Of a DNA stretch of 64,000 nt, positions 9,623-18,435 are shown one piece after another. The stretch's first letter is position 1, and each line of letters opens with the position of its first letter. The position numbers were made by a program, and so were the translations under genes. A model generated the notes under the pieces. The model did no database searches and was not told where the DNA came from. It worked only from the letters and a program-made list of their open reading frames with translations. The DNA comes from Lachnospiraceae bacterium (GTDB taxonomy: Bacteria > Bacillota > Clostridia > Lachnospirales > Lachnospiraceae), in NCBI GenBank assembly GCA_017542245.1, contig JAFXXN010000037.1, forward strand, positions 1-64,000. The letters are read 5' to 3'.

Positions 9623-10813
9623 ATGTCAATACCGAATAAACATTACGGAGAATTAAAAGATTCATACTTGTTTTATAATATTGCTCAGAAAGTAAAAAAA
9701 TATTCTGAAGCACACCCGGATAAGAAGCTGTACAGGCTTGGAATAGGAGATGTTTCGTTACCTTTATGTGACGCTGTGATCAAAGCTCTTCATAAGGGTG
9801 TTGACGATCAGGCGGCAAAAGACAGTTTTCATGGATATATGCCTGAGTGCGGAGCGCCCTTTTTAAGAGAAACGATAGCCTCATATTATAATAAAAGGGG
9901 CGTAAACCTTACATCGGAAGAAGTTTTTGTTTCAAGCGGCGCAAGTGATGAGCTGGGTGATATAATCGATATGTTTGACAGGAATACTTCTGTCCTTATC
10001 ATGGAACCTGCTTATCCGGCATATGTTGATGCAAATGTTATGGCAGGAAAGAAAATATACCATCTCCCTACAGGCAGTGATGAAGGTTTTCTTCCGTTAC
10101 CTAAAGAGGATACTGTAGCAGATGTTATTTATATCTGTTCACCCAACAATCCTACCGGAGCTGTATATACCAAAGAAGGTTTAAAGCAATGGGTTGACTT
10201 TGCTAACAGGCACGGTTCCGTTATCTTATTTGATGCAGCTTATGAAGCATTTATCGAAGAAGATGAACTTCCGAGAAGCATATTTGAGATAGAGGGTGCA
10301 AGAACTTGTGCGATCGAGATATGTTCATTTTCCAAAACCGCAGGCTTTACGGGAACTAGACTTGGTTATACTGTAATACCTAAGGATCTTGAACGTGAAG
10401 GTATGAATTTTAACTCCATGTGGGTACGTAACCGTACTACTAAGACCAACGGTGTCAGTTATATCATACAGGTTGGCGGAGCCGCTGTGTTTACTGATGA
10501 AGGTCAAAAGCAGATACATGAGAATATAAATATTTACAAGAACAATGCAAAGATAATCATGGAGGCTCTTGACGAGGTTGGTATCTGGTACTGCGGAGGA
10601 AAGAATGCACCTTACGTTTGGATGAAGTGTCCCGATAACATGGGAAGCTGGGAGTTCTTTGATTATCTTTTGGAAAACATTCAGGTAATCGGTACTCCGG
10701 GTGAAGGCTTCGGAAAGTGCGGTGAAGGATTTTTCCGCTTTTCATCTTTCGGAAGTCCTGAAGATACAGCCGAGGCAGCCCATAGGATTAAAAAGCTCCT
10801 CGGAAAAGGCTGA
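9623..10813 (+). CDS. dapL: LL-diaminopimelate aminotransferase
   Basis: This 396-residue fold-type I PLP aminotransferase converts tetrahydrodipicolinate directly to LL-diaminopimelate, a one-step route to lysine and peptidoglycan diaminopimelate. Seen in the sequence are the substrate-side segment S-P-N-N-P-T-G, D-A-A-Y-E-A-F, and the PLP lysine in S-F-S-K-T-A-G-F-T-G-T-R. These match DapL more closely than generic aspartate aminotransferases. It follows carB by 46 bases with an AAAGGAAAAAG ribosome site and is probably read from the same transcript; a strong terminator lies downstream. Confidence 0.92.
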   Translation: MSIPNKHYGELKDSYLFYNIAQKVKKYSEAHPDKKLYRLGIGDVSLPLCDAVIKALHKGVDDQAAKDSFHGYMPECGAPFLRETIASYYNKRGVNLTSEEVFVSSGASDELGDIIDMFDRNTSVLIMEPAYPAYVDANVMAGKKIYHLPTGSDEGFLPLPKEDTVADVIYICSPNNPTGAVYTKEGLKQWVDFANRHGSVILFDAAYEAFIEEDELPRSIFEIEGARTCAIEICSFSKTAGFTGTRLGYTVIPKDLEREGMNFNSMWVRNRTTKTNGVSYIIQVGGAAVFTDEGQKQIHENINIYKNNAKIIMEALDEVGIWYCGGKNAPYVWMKCPDNMGSWEFFDYLLENIQVIGTPGEGFGKCGEGFFRFSSFGSPEDTAEAAHRIKKLLGKG

Positions 10814-10846
10814 TAAATAATTGATTTTAAGTAAAAAGAGAACTTT

Positions 10847-10890
10847 CCCTTTTTATCGGATGATAATTATCCGGTAAAGGGGGATTTTTT
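10847..10890 (+). terminator. Intrinsic terminator after dapL
   Basis: Bases 10847-10861 pair with 10869-10883 over 15 positions, with G-U pairs, followed by ATTTTTT. It closes the carAB-dapL unit. Confidence 0.8.
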
Positions 10891-10926
10891 AGTTAAGACG
10901 CCGAGGCGGTGGACATGCCGCGATAC

Positions 10927-10955
10927 TTGACTTTTTTCTCTGTATGTTGTAAACT
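10927..10955 (+). promoter_or_regulatory. Sigma-A promoter for trmL-mutS2
   Basis: TTGACT (10927-10932), 17 bases, then TAAACT (10950-10955). It lies about 40 bases before the trmL start. Confidence 0.6.
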
Positions 10956-10997
10956 TAAACAGATTATAGTACTTTGCAGAAATAAAGGAAAAATGTC

Positions 10998-11489
10998 ATG
11001 AATATTGTTTTGCATGAACCGGAGATTCCGGAAAATACGGGGAATATCGGGAGAACCTGTGTAGCCACGGGCTCGGTTCTGCATCTGATCAAGCCGCTTG
11101 GTTTTGTGATAGATGATAAGCATTTGAAAAGAGCCGGGCTTGATTACTGGCAGAAGCTTGAGTATTACGTATATGAGGATTATGAAGATTTTTGCCGGAA
11201 GCATTCGGGAATAAAGATGTTTTATGCTACAACCAAAGCACATCAGACTTATTCCGAAGTAGAATTTGGTCCGGATGATTATATAATGTTCGGTAAGGAA
11301 AGCGCCGGGATACCGGAAGAAATCCTTGTGGATCATGAAGACACATGTATCAGGATACCGATGATAGGGGACATCAGGTCACTTAATCTTGGAAACTCTG
11401 TTGCAGTTATACTTTATGAAGCTTTAAGACAAAACAGTTTTAATGATCTGAACCGGGCAGGTCAGCTTCACCGGCTTTCGTGGAAATAG
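10998..11489 (+). CDS. trmL: tRNA (cytidine/uridine-34 2'-O)-methyltransferase
   Basis: A 163-residue SPOUT-fold enzyme that methylates the wobble ribose of tRNA-Leu using S-adenosylmethionine. Family signatures are E-I-P-E-N-T-G-N-I-G-R-T near the N-terminus, F-G-K-E-S-A-G-I-P in the middle and I-R-S-L-N-L-G-N-S-V-A at the SAM knot. Length and start agree with the family. The preceding AAAGGAAAAATGTC is a usable ribosome site. The end of the gene is close to mutS2, so the two are likely cotranscribed. Confidence 0.92.
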   Translation: MNIVLHEPEIPENTGNIGRTCVATGSVLHLIKPLGFVIDDKHLKRAGLDYWQKLEYYVYEDYEDFCRKHSGIKMFYATTKAHQTYSEVEFGPDDYIMFGKESAGIPEEILVDHEDTCIRIPMIGDIRSLNLGNSVAVILYEALRQNSFNDLNRAGQLHRLSWK

Positions 11490-11515
11490 CATTACCGGTA
11501 TTGAAAGAAAAAATT

Positions 11516-13894
11516 ATGAATGAGAAAGCATTAAAAACACTTGAATATAAAAAGATAATCGATACTTTAGTCTCGCTTGCGGGTTCGGCGATGGGAAAAG
11601 AAAAGTGCAGGGAGCTTGTTCCATTGTCCGATATAGAGGAGATAAGAACTCTTCAGGAAGAAACAGCATCGGCACTTAACAGGATTTACAGAAAAGGGAG
11701 TCTATCTTTTTCAGGTATCCATGATATAAGAGGTTCTATAAAACGTCTTGAAATTCGTTCTACGCTCGGCATGGGAGAACTGATGCACATAAGCTCTGTG
11801 TTAACTGCATCGGAGCACATAAAAAGTTACGGGCAGCAGGAAGAAGGCGTTGAGGATGACATTCTTTCGGAACGTTTCAGGCTGATAGAACCGTTAAAGA
11901 GCGTAAACAGAGAAATACTCCGGTGTATATTGAGTGAAGATGAGATGGCCGATGATGCAAGTGCCGGACTTAAAAGTGTCAGGAGGCATATAAAGGCTAC
12001 AAATGATAAGATCAGAGATCAGCTTAACTCGATAATAAATTCACAGGACAACAAACTTATACTTCAGGATAACCTGATAACCATGAGAGACGGAAGGTAC
12101 TGTATTCCGGTAAAATCAGAATATAAGAATAATTTTGCCGGAATGATACATGACCAGTCATCAAGCGGATCTACAGTATTTATTGAACCTATGGCAGTTG
12201 TCAGGCTTAATAATGAATTGAGAGAGCTTGCGATAAAAGAAAAAGAGGAAATTGAAAAGGTTTTGGAGAGTCTTTCACAAATGCTTTTCAATGAAACCGT
12301 AAATTTAAAGTATAATATTGATACGATTGCGGAATTTGACTTTATCTTTGCAAGAGGGACTCTCGCAAAGATGATGAAAGCATCTAAGCCTGTTTTTAAT
12401 GACAGGGGTTATATAAATATCAAAAAAGGACGCCATCCGCTGATAGATGAAAAGAAGGTTGTTCCAATAGATATTCATTTGGGCGGAGATTTTTCCATGC
12501 TTGTGATAACAGGACCAAACACCGGAGGAAAGACGGTGTCATTAAAAACAGTAGGCCTGTTTACACTGCTTGGGCAGGCAGGACTTCATATACCTGCATT
12601 TGACGGGTCGGAACTTTCGGTATTTAATGAGGTTTATGCTGACATAGGTGATGAACAGAGCATAGAACAGAGCTTGTCAACATTTTCCTCCCATATGAAA
12701 AATACGGTATCTATTTTGGAAAATGCGGATGAAAAATCGCTCGTCCTTTTTGATGAGTTGGGAGCGGGAACCGATCCGACGGAAGGGGCTGCCCTTGCTA
12801 TGAGTATACTTACTTACCTCCATAACAGGGATATCAGAGTCATGGCAACCACCCATTATGCTGAGCTTAAACTGTATGCATTATCGACTCCGGGGGTATC
12901 AAATGCCTGCTGTGAGTTTGATGTGGAAACTTTAAGCCCTACTTATAAATTGCTTATCGGTATACCGGGGAAGAGCAATGCTTTTGCAATCTCGAAAAAA
13001 CTCGGGATAAGTGATGAAATTATTTCCATGGCAGAGAGCTTTATAGGTACCCGTGACAAGAGTTTTGAAGATGTATTGGGCGGATTGGAAAAGAGCCGTA
13101 TTGAAACGGAAAAAGCTCTTTCGGATGCTGAGAATATAAGGAAAGAAGCTTTAGATCTTAAACTCAAATGGGAAGAAAAGCAGCGTAAGCTTGACAATGC
13201 CAGAGACCGTGTTCTTAAAGAGGCAAACGAAAAGGCAGCAAAAATCCTTCAGGAAACAAAAGATTATGCTGATGAGAGCATAAGAAAGCTTAATAAACTC
13301 GCTCTTTCGGGCCAGAGCATGAAAGAAATGGAACAGGAGCGCTCGAGCCTTAGAAGCAGACTTCAGGAGAAAAATGAGGAAATAGGAGTAAAGAAGCCTC
13401 AAAAGAAAAATGTTCGAAAGAATCCACAGGATGTAAAAGTTGGAGATGATGTCCATATCCTTACATTTGATGTAGATGCCAAAGTATTGACTCTTCCGAA
13501 TCAGAAGGGAGAGATGTATGTTCAGATGGGCGCTATGAGGACTCAGGTGAATCTGAAAGATATAGAGATCATCGAAAAACAGCCGGAAGAGGAGAAGAAA
13601 GTATATACCGGTGCAGGCAGTATAAAAATGGCAAAACAGATGAACATAAGTACTGAGTGCAATATCATCGGTATGAGGGTGGATGAGGCTCTTCCGATCG
13701 TTGATAAGTACATAGATGATGCTTATCTTGCCCATCTGCCGCAGTGCACCATTATACACGGAAGAGGAACCGGAGCACTGAAGTCGGCTGTTCATGCACA
13801 TTTAAAGAAATTGAAGTATGTTAAGGAATTCCGCCTGGGGAATTTCGGTGAGGGAGACCAGGGTGTAACCATAGTTATATTTAGGGAAAAATAG
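11516..13894 (+). CDS. mutS2: MutS2 endonuclease / ribosome-rescue factor
   Basis: The 792-residue product carries a MutS clamp-like region, an ABC-type ATPase (Walker A G-P-N-T-G-G-K-T-V, Walker B L-V-L-F-D-E-L-G-A-G-T-D-P), a long coiled coil rich in Lys/Glu, and a C-terminal Smr nuclease domain (H-G-R-G-T-G-A-L). MutS2 lacks the mismatch-reading domain of MutS. It is known to limit recombination and, in Bacillus, to act on collided ribosomes. I chose the ATG at 11516 (M-N-E-K-A-L-K-T-L-E-Y), the usual family start; a GTG at 11480 overlaps trmL. It starts the run into the two-component genes. Confidence 0.93.
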   Translation: MNEKALKTLEYKKIIDTLVSLAGSAMGKEKCRELVPLSDIEEIRTLQEETASALNRIYRKGSLSFSGIHDIRGSIKRLEIRSTLGMGELMHISSVLTASEHIKSYGQQEEGVEDDILSERFRLIEPLKSVNREILRCILSEDEMADDASAGLKSVRRHIKATNDKIRDQLNSIINSQDNKLILQDNLITMRDGRYCIPVKSEYKNNFAGMIHDQSSSGSTVFIEPMAVVRLNNELRELAIKEKEEIEKVLESLSQMLFNETVNLKYNIDTIAEFDFIFARGTLAKMMKASKPVFNDRGYINIKKGRHPLIDEKKVVPIDIHLGGDFSMLVITGPNTGGKTVSLKTVGLFTLLGQAGLHIPAFDGSELSVFNEVYADIGDEQSIEQSLSTFSSHMKNTVSILENADEKSLVLFDELGAGTDPTEGAALAMSILTYLHNRDIRVMATTHYAELKLYALSTPGVSNACCEFDVETLSPTYKLLIGIPGKSNAFAISKKLGISDEIISMAESFIGTRDKSFEDVLGGLEKSRIETEKALSDAENIRKEALDLKLKWEEKQRKLDNARDRVLKEANEKAAKILQETKDYADESIRKLNKLALSGQSMKEMEQERSSLRSRLQEKNEEIGVKKPQKKNVRKNPQDVKVGDDVHILTFDVDAKVLTLPNQKGEMYVQMGAMRTQVNLKDIEIIEKQPEEEKKVYTGAGSIKMAKQMNISTECNIIGMRVDEALPIVDKYIDDAYLAHLPQCTIIHGRGTGALKSAVHAHLKKLKYVKEFRLGNFGEGDQGVTIVIFREK

Positions 13895-13908
13895 AGGAGA
13901 TTTTGAAT

Positions 13909-14637
13909 ATGGCATATAAACAGAAAATACTTATTGTTGATGATGATGCCAATATAGCCGAACTTATTTCATTGTATCTTACAAAGGAATGCTTTGATAC
14001 CTGTATTGCAGAGGATGGTGAAGATGCATTGGAGAAATTTGACAGCTTCCAGCCTGACCTGATACTTTTGGATCTTATGCTTCCCGGAATAGACGGTTAT
14101 GAAGTTTGCAGAGAGATAAGAAAGACGTCGAGGGTACCTGTAATTATGCTTTCAGCAAAAGGTGAAACATTTGACAAAGTACTTGGACTTGAACTTGGAG
14201 CAGATGACTATATGGTAAAGCCGTTTGATTCGAAAGAACTTGTGGCCCGGGTACGTGCAGTTTTGCGCCGTCAGCAGAATTCAGGACTTTCCGACCAGAT
14301 TCCGTCAGGAAGAAAGGTTCAGGAGGAAGAATCCGGAGATATCGTCAGATATACCGATATTTCGGTCAATAAAGATAATTATACTGTGGTATATAAGGGA
14401 AATAATATCGATATGCCTCCTAAGGAATTGGAATTGCTTTATTTCCTTATGACTAATCCAAATAAAGTTTTTACAAGAGAAAAGCTCCTGGATCATATTT
14501 GGGGATATGATTATATAGGAGATACAAGAACAGTTGATGTACATGTAAAAAGACTTAGGGAAAAGATTAAGGATACCGGTGAATGGAGCCTTGCTACCGT
14601 ATGGGGCGTTGGCTACAAATTTGAAGTGAAGAGATAA
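13909..14637 (+). CDS. OmpR/PhoB-type response regulator
   Basis: A 242-residue DNA-binding regulator with an N-terminal receiver (acidic D-D-D near residue 13, phosphoacceptor Asp in L-L-D-L-M-L-P, Lys in V-K-P-F) and a C-terminal winged helix ending in W-G-V-G-Y-K-F-E. The ATG at 13909 lies 9 bases after the GAGGAGA ribosome site; a TTG at 13903 is too close. It is followed by its sensor kinase, with the two genes separated by one base, so they are translationally coupled. The gene order resembles WalRK/PhoPR-like pairs, but no target is visible. Confidence 0.9.
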   Translation: MAYKQKILIVDDDANIAELISLYLTKECFDTCIAEDGEDALEKFDSFQPDLILLDLMLPGIDGYEVCREIRKTSRVPVIMLSAKGETFDKVLGLELGADDYMVKPFDSKELVARVRAVLRRQQNSGLSDQIPSGRKVQEEESGDIVRYTDISVNKDNYTVVYKGNNIDMPPKELELLYFLMTNPNKVFTREKLLDHIWGYDYIGDTRTVDVHVKRLREKIKDTGEWSLATVWGVGYKFEVKR

Positions 14638-14638
14638 A

Positions 14639-16036
14639 ATGAGAATATCTTTTAAATTGGGATTAAGTTATCTGATGGCTATAGCCATTCTATCGGTTCT
14701 TGTAAATATATGGGGACGTGATATCTGCAAGGATAAGGCGGAGTCAAAAGTAAAGACACAGTTGAGTACCACTGTTACAAAACTGGCAGATACTTCTGTT
14801 TCTAACTACTATGACGGTGTAGGGACTCTGGGCAGTATGCGTGTGGAACTTTCGCACGTGGGAACCGTTGTGGGAGTAAGGATCTGGCTGGTCAATTCGG
14901 AAGGCACCGTACTTGTGGATTCATCTATGTCCGGGGAGGCTCCGGATATAGATTCCTATGATTATGACATAAGGATTTTGGAGCAGAACATAAGTGAAAA
15001 TGTAATTATCAGTTCAGCGTTTAATGAGCCGATGCTTGCATGCTCCGAACCGTTTACATATAATTACCGTGCAGCGGGATATATATGTGCGTTTATGCCT
15101 ATGAGCCGTATGAATAAAGAGGCATCCGAATATATTGAAATCATGAATGTCGGTATGCTGATAATATTTGCGGTACTGTTTTTGATATTTGCGGCTATTT
15201 ATCTTTATACCGTTATTCCCATAAAGACTATAAAAACTGCGGCAGTGGAATATGCTAAGGGAAATTATGATTATGAAATGAAGATAAAAAGCAAGGACGA
15301 GTTTAAGGAACTGAGCGATACTATTGAATATATGGTTTCGGAACTTAAACAGAATGAGGAAAAACAGAGAAAGTTTATTGCAAACATTTCACATGATTTC
15401 CGTTCACCGCTTACTTCTATAAAAGGATATGCCGAAGCTTTGAAAGACGGTACCATACCTTATGAGAACAAGGATAAGTACCTGGATATAATCCAGTTTG
15501 AATCAGAACGTTTGCATAAACTTACATCCAGCCTGCTTCAGCTCAGCAGTATTGACAGCGGCGGCTTGTCACTTGATATAAAGAGCTTTGACATTACAAA
15601 GGTTATCCGCAGTATAGCAGATGCATTTGAAGGGACCTGCAGAAACAAGAAAATCACCCTTAAGCTCAAATTTGATGAACCGAAGATTTTCGTTGATGCA
15701 GATCAGGCAAGGATCGAGCAGGTTATCTACAATCTAACGGATAATGCGATAAAATTTTCGCCCAAAGATTCCGATATAATACTTGGAGTACAGGTTAAGG
15801 GCGTTAAGGCTGTAGTGCGAGTGAAGGATTATGGCTGCGGAATACCCAAAGAGAGCATAAACAGGGTATTTGAACGCTTTTACAAGAGCGATCTTTCCAG
15901 AGGAAAGGATAAAAAGGGAACAGGTCTCGGTCTTTCCATAGCAAAGGAAATAATCTCGGCTCACGATGAAGAAATCCGTGTAATAAGTAATGAAGGCGCC
16001 GGAACGGAGTTCTCGTTTACGTTACCGATTTCTTGA
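14639..16036 (+). CDS. Membrane sensor histidine kinase
   Basis: The 465-residue kinase has a first membrane helix at about residues 7-25, an extracytoplasmic sensor of about 140 residues, a second helix near 175-197, a HAMP-like linker, a HisKA domain with the phosphorylated His in I-S-H-D-F-R-S-P, and a HATPase domain (N-L-T-D-N-A-I-K-F, D-Y-G-C-G-I-P, G-T-G-L-G-L-S). It should phosphorylate the adjacent response regulator in answer to an envelope signal. It sits directly before an HtrA-like membrane protein, in the way walK-type kinases sit near htrA genes in Firmicutes. Confidence 0.9.
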   Translation: MRISFKLGLSYLMAIAILSVLVNIWGRDICKDKAESKVKTQLSTTVTKLADTSVSNYYDGVGTLGSMRVELSHVGTVVGVRIWLVNSEGTVLVDSSMSGEAPDIDSYDYDIRILEQNISENVIISSAFNEPMLACSEPFTYNYRAAGYICAFMPMSRMNKEASEYIEIMNVGMLIIFAVLFLIFAAIYLYTVIPIKTIKTAAVEYAKGNYDYEMKIKSKDEFKELSDTIEYMVSELKQNEEKQRKFIANISHDFRSPLTSIKGYAEALKDGTIPYENKDKYLDIIQFESERLHKLTSSLLQLSSIDSGGLSLDIKSFDITKVIRSIADAFEGTCRNKKITLKLKFDEPKIFVDADQARIEQVIYNLTDNAIKFSPKDSDIILGVQVKGVKAVVRVKDYGCGIPKESINRVFERFYKSDLSRGKDKKGTGLGLSIAKEIISAHDEEIRVISNEGAGTEFSFTLPIS

Positions 16037-16057
16037 TCTGATGATAAGGAGACGGAT

Positions 16058-17437
16058 ATGGCAAAATTCGATAAGAAAAAAGACGATACTGAATTATTGG
16101 AAGAGGAACAGGAACAAGATTCGGTTATTCAGGAACAGATAAAACCCTGGCATAAAAGAAAATTTAAAAAAATTCTTAGTGTTATAGGTTTTTCACTGCT
16201 GGCAGGAATAATCTTCGGAATAGCCGCACGTTTTGTATTCAGATATTCCGAATCATTTATAAGCCGTATTTTTGGTCTTAATGAGACTTATGAAGGTGTA
16301 TACCCTCCTCCTTCAGGTTCGGTTACTTTAAGTCCTAATCAGACTGTTAATTCCGACAAACCTGAGGATAATGATGTAAAGATCATTCAGCAGGAAGATA
16401 AAACAAGTACAGGAGAGGGTGCAGCGAAGGATCTCGTAAAAACCGAAGATCAGACGGCGGTTTCAACTGACAGTTTTAGGGCTGCCATAGAAGAGATGCG
16501 AAGAACGGCCGAGGGTGTCAGAAAAAGTCTTGTTAATATCAGTGCGATTACAAGTGTTGTTAACTGGCTTGGAGAAAACATTGATCAGACTGAGTCTACT
16601 TTAGGCCTGATAGTTACAGAAAGTCCCACGGATATTTATATTTTAACTTATTATGATAAAGTACAGAATGCTGATAAGATTGAGGTAAAATTCAGAAGCG
16701 GAAATACATATTCTGTGTCAATGATAACCCGTGATGATGGCTATAATGTTGCTGTGATATCACTTCCTAAAGCTGTTTTGAAGCCAAATGATATAGAAGA
16801 TTTCTCTGTTATAAAGATAGGAAATTCAGATGAAATATATTCGGGTATGCCGATCATAGGAATAGGCAGCTTTGACGGAGAAAGCTGGATGACAGAATAT
16901 GGCTATATAACGAGTGATGCATTTACCGAATATATTACCGATGCCGCTATCGGAATATTTACGACAGATCTTTCCTATTCCGGAAACGGAGAGGGAGTTG
17001 TGACGGATATAGACGGAAAGGTTGTCGGTATTATTACCCGCCAATTGGGCAGCTCTATTAAGATCAATGTAAATAAATGTATGAGAGTAAACAGTCTGGT
17101 CAAGATAGCTGAGAAACTCTGCAACGGAAATGACAGGGTTTATTTCGGAATATTGGCAGAGAATATCCCTGACTGGGCACTTCGTGAGAATAATATAGAG
17201 AGCGGCATTTATGTTAACAGTGTTGAACCGTCTTCACCTGCTTCAGATGCCGGGATAAGACGCGGAGACTTTATTATTTCGGTTAATGGGCAGCAGATTG
17301 ATGATGTGGATGCATTCTCCGATATCCTCATGCAGGCTGCTGAAAACAGTGTTATGGAAATCGAACTTTATCGGTCATCAAAATCTGCAGATCAGAGATT
17401 TTCCGTTTCAGTCAGACCGGTAAACAGAAACAGTTGA
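16058..17437 (+). CDS. HtrA-like membrane protein with a lost catalytic triad, PDZ domain
   Basis: The 459-residue protein has a charged cytoplasmic N-terminus, one membrane helix at about 39-62, a low-complexity linker, a trypsin-like domain (about 150-340) and a C-terminal PDZ domain (Y-F-G-I to V-R-P-V). The fold follows HtrA/DegP closely, but the triad is gone. The His of N-N-H-V-V is Asp200 (Y-Y-D-K-V), the Asp of T-D-L-A-V is Asn230 (Y-N-V-A-V), and the Ser of G-N-S-G-G is Gly311 (G-N-G-E-G). I infer a non-proteolytic binding or regulatory protein. It is in the operon with the two-component pair, 21 bases after the kinase. Confidence 0.85.
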   Translation: MAKFDKKKDDTELLEEEQEQDSVIQEQIKPWHKRKFKKILSVIGFSLLAGIIFGIAARFVFRYSESFISRIFGLNETYEGVYPPPSGSVTLSPNQTVNSDKPEDNDVKIIQQEDKTSTGEGAAKDLVKTEDQTAVSTDSFRAAIEEMRRTAEGVRKSLVNISAITSVVNWLGENIDQTESTLGLIVTESPTDIYILTYYDKVQNADKIEVKFRSGNTYSVSMITRDDGYNVAVISLPKAVLKPNDIEDFSVIKIGNSDEIYSGMPIIGIGSFDGESWMTEYGYITSDAFTEYITDAAIGIFTTDLSYSGNGEGVVTDIDGKVVGIITRQLGSSIKINVNKCMRVNSLVKIAEKLCNGNDRVYFGILAENIPDWALRENNIESGIYVNSVEPSSPASDAGIRRGDFIISVNGQQIDDVDAFSDILMQAAENSVMEIELYRSSKSADQRFSVSVRPVNRNS

Positions 17438-17460
17438 AATTCATTTTATAAGAGGATAAT

Positions 17461-18414
17461 ATGAAATACATTAACGAACTTAGAGAGGGTGAAATTACAC
17501 ATGATGTTTATCTGTGTAAACAGGTTCAGTGCCTGGTTGCCAAAAACGGAAAGAACTATCTGTCGATAATGCTTCAGGATAAAACCGGAATGCTGGATGC
17601 AAAAGTATGGGATATAAACAGTGGCGGAATAGAGGATTTTGAAGCACTTGACTATATCTATGTCGAGGGTGAAGTAACCGTTTTTCAGGGAACAATGCAG
17701 CTTAAATGCCGCCGTATAAGGAAATGTCATGAGGGAGAATATGATCCTTCGGACTATCTTCCCTATTCCAGATACAATATTGATACAATGTATAAAAAAC
17801 TTACCGAGTATATCGGAATGGTTAAAGAACCCCATTTACGTAAGCTTTTGGATAGTTTTTTCATTGAAGATGAAGAGTTTGTTTCGATATTCAAAAAGCA
17901 TTCGGCAGCCAAATCGGTTCATCATGGATTTGTCGGAGGACTTTTGGAACATACCCTGTCCGTAACCAGTCTGTGTATCAAATTTGCAGAACAGTATAAC
18001 TATCTGAATAAAGATCTTTTGATCACGGCTGCCATATGCCATGACATAGGAAAAACCAGGGAACTGTCTGAAATGCCGCTGAATGATTATACCGATGACG
18101 GAAATCTTCTCGGACATATAGTTATGGGATACGAGATGGTGGGCGAAAGGATTGAGCAGATAGGCGATTTTCCCCATGCACTGGGGTCTATGCTGAGACA
18201 CTGTATCCTGGCACATCACGGGGAGTACGAATTCGGTTCTCCTAAGAAACCTGCCATAGCTGAAGCAATCGCCCTTCATTTTGCAGATAATTTAGACGCA
18301 AAAATGGAAACTATGCGGGAATTACTGGAAAGCGCAGATTATAATGCTGAGTGGTTGGGATTCCAGAGGCTCTTTGAAAGCAATATGCGAAAAACAGTTT
18401 ATAAAGAAGATTAA
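17461..18414 (+). CDS. yhaM: YhaM-type 3'-5' exoribonuclease (OB fold plus HD domain)
   Basis: A 317-residue protein with an N-terminal OB-fold nucleic-acid domain (residues about 10-95, including Y-L-S-I-M-L-Q-D-K-T-G) and an HD phosphohydrolase domain (H-H-G-F-V-G-G-L-L-E-H, then C-H-D-I-G-K, then H-H-G near the end). This is the layout and length of Bacillus YhaM and its relatives, which trim RNA and single-stranded DNA from the 3' end with divalent metal. It starts 23 bases after the HtrA-like gene with an AGAGGATAAT ribosome site, so it probably belongs to the same transcript. Confidence 0.88.
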   Translation: MKYINELREGEITHDVYLCKQVQCLVAKNGKNYLSIMLQDKTGMLDAKVWDINSGGIEDFEALDYIYVEGEVTVFQGTMQLKCRRIRKCHEGEYDPSDYLPYSRYNIDTMYKKLTEYIGMVKEPHLRKLLDSFFIEDEEFVSIFKKHSAAKSVHHGFVGGLLEHTLSVTSLCIKFAEQYNYLNKDLLITAAICHDIGKTRELSEMPLNDYTDDGNLLGHIVMGYEMVGERIEQIGDFPHALGSMLRHCILAHHGEYEFGSPKKPAIAEAIALHFADNLDAKMETMRELLESADYNAEWLGFQRLFESNMRKTVYKED

Positions 18415-18435
18415 AAATATAAGGAGAAAAAAACT

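Noticed and set aside
13151-13801. A 216-codon open frame on the minus strand inside mutS2
   Set aside because: It lies wholly within a well-supported gene, has no ribosome site or domain, and its composition is that of an antisense shadow.
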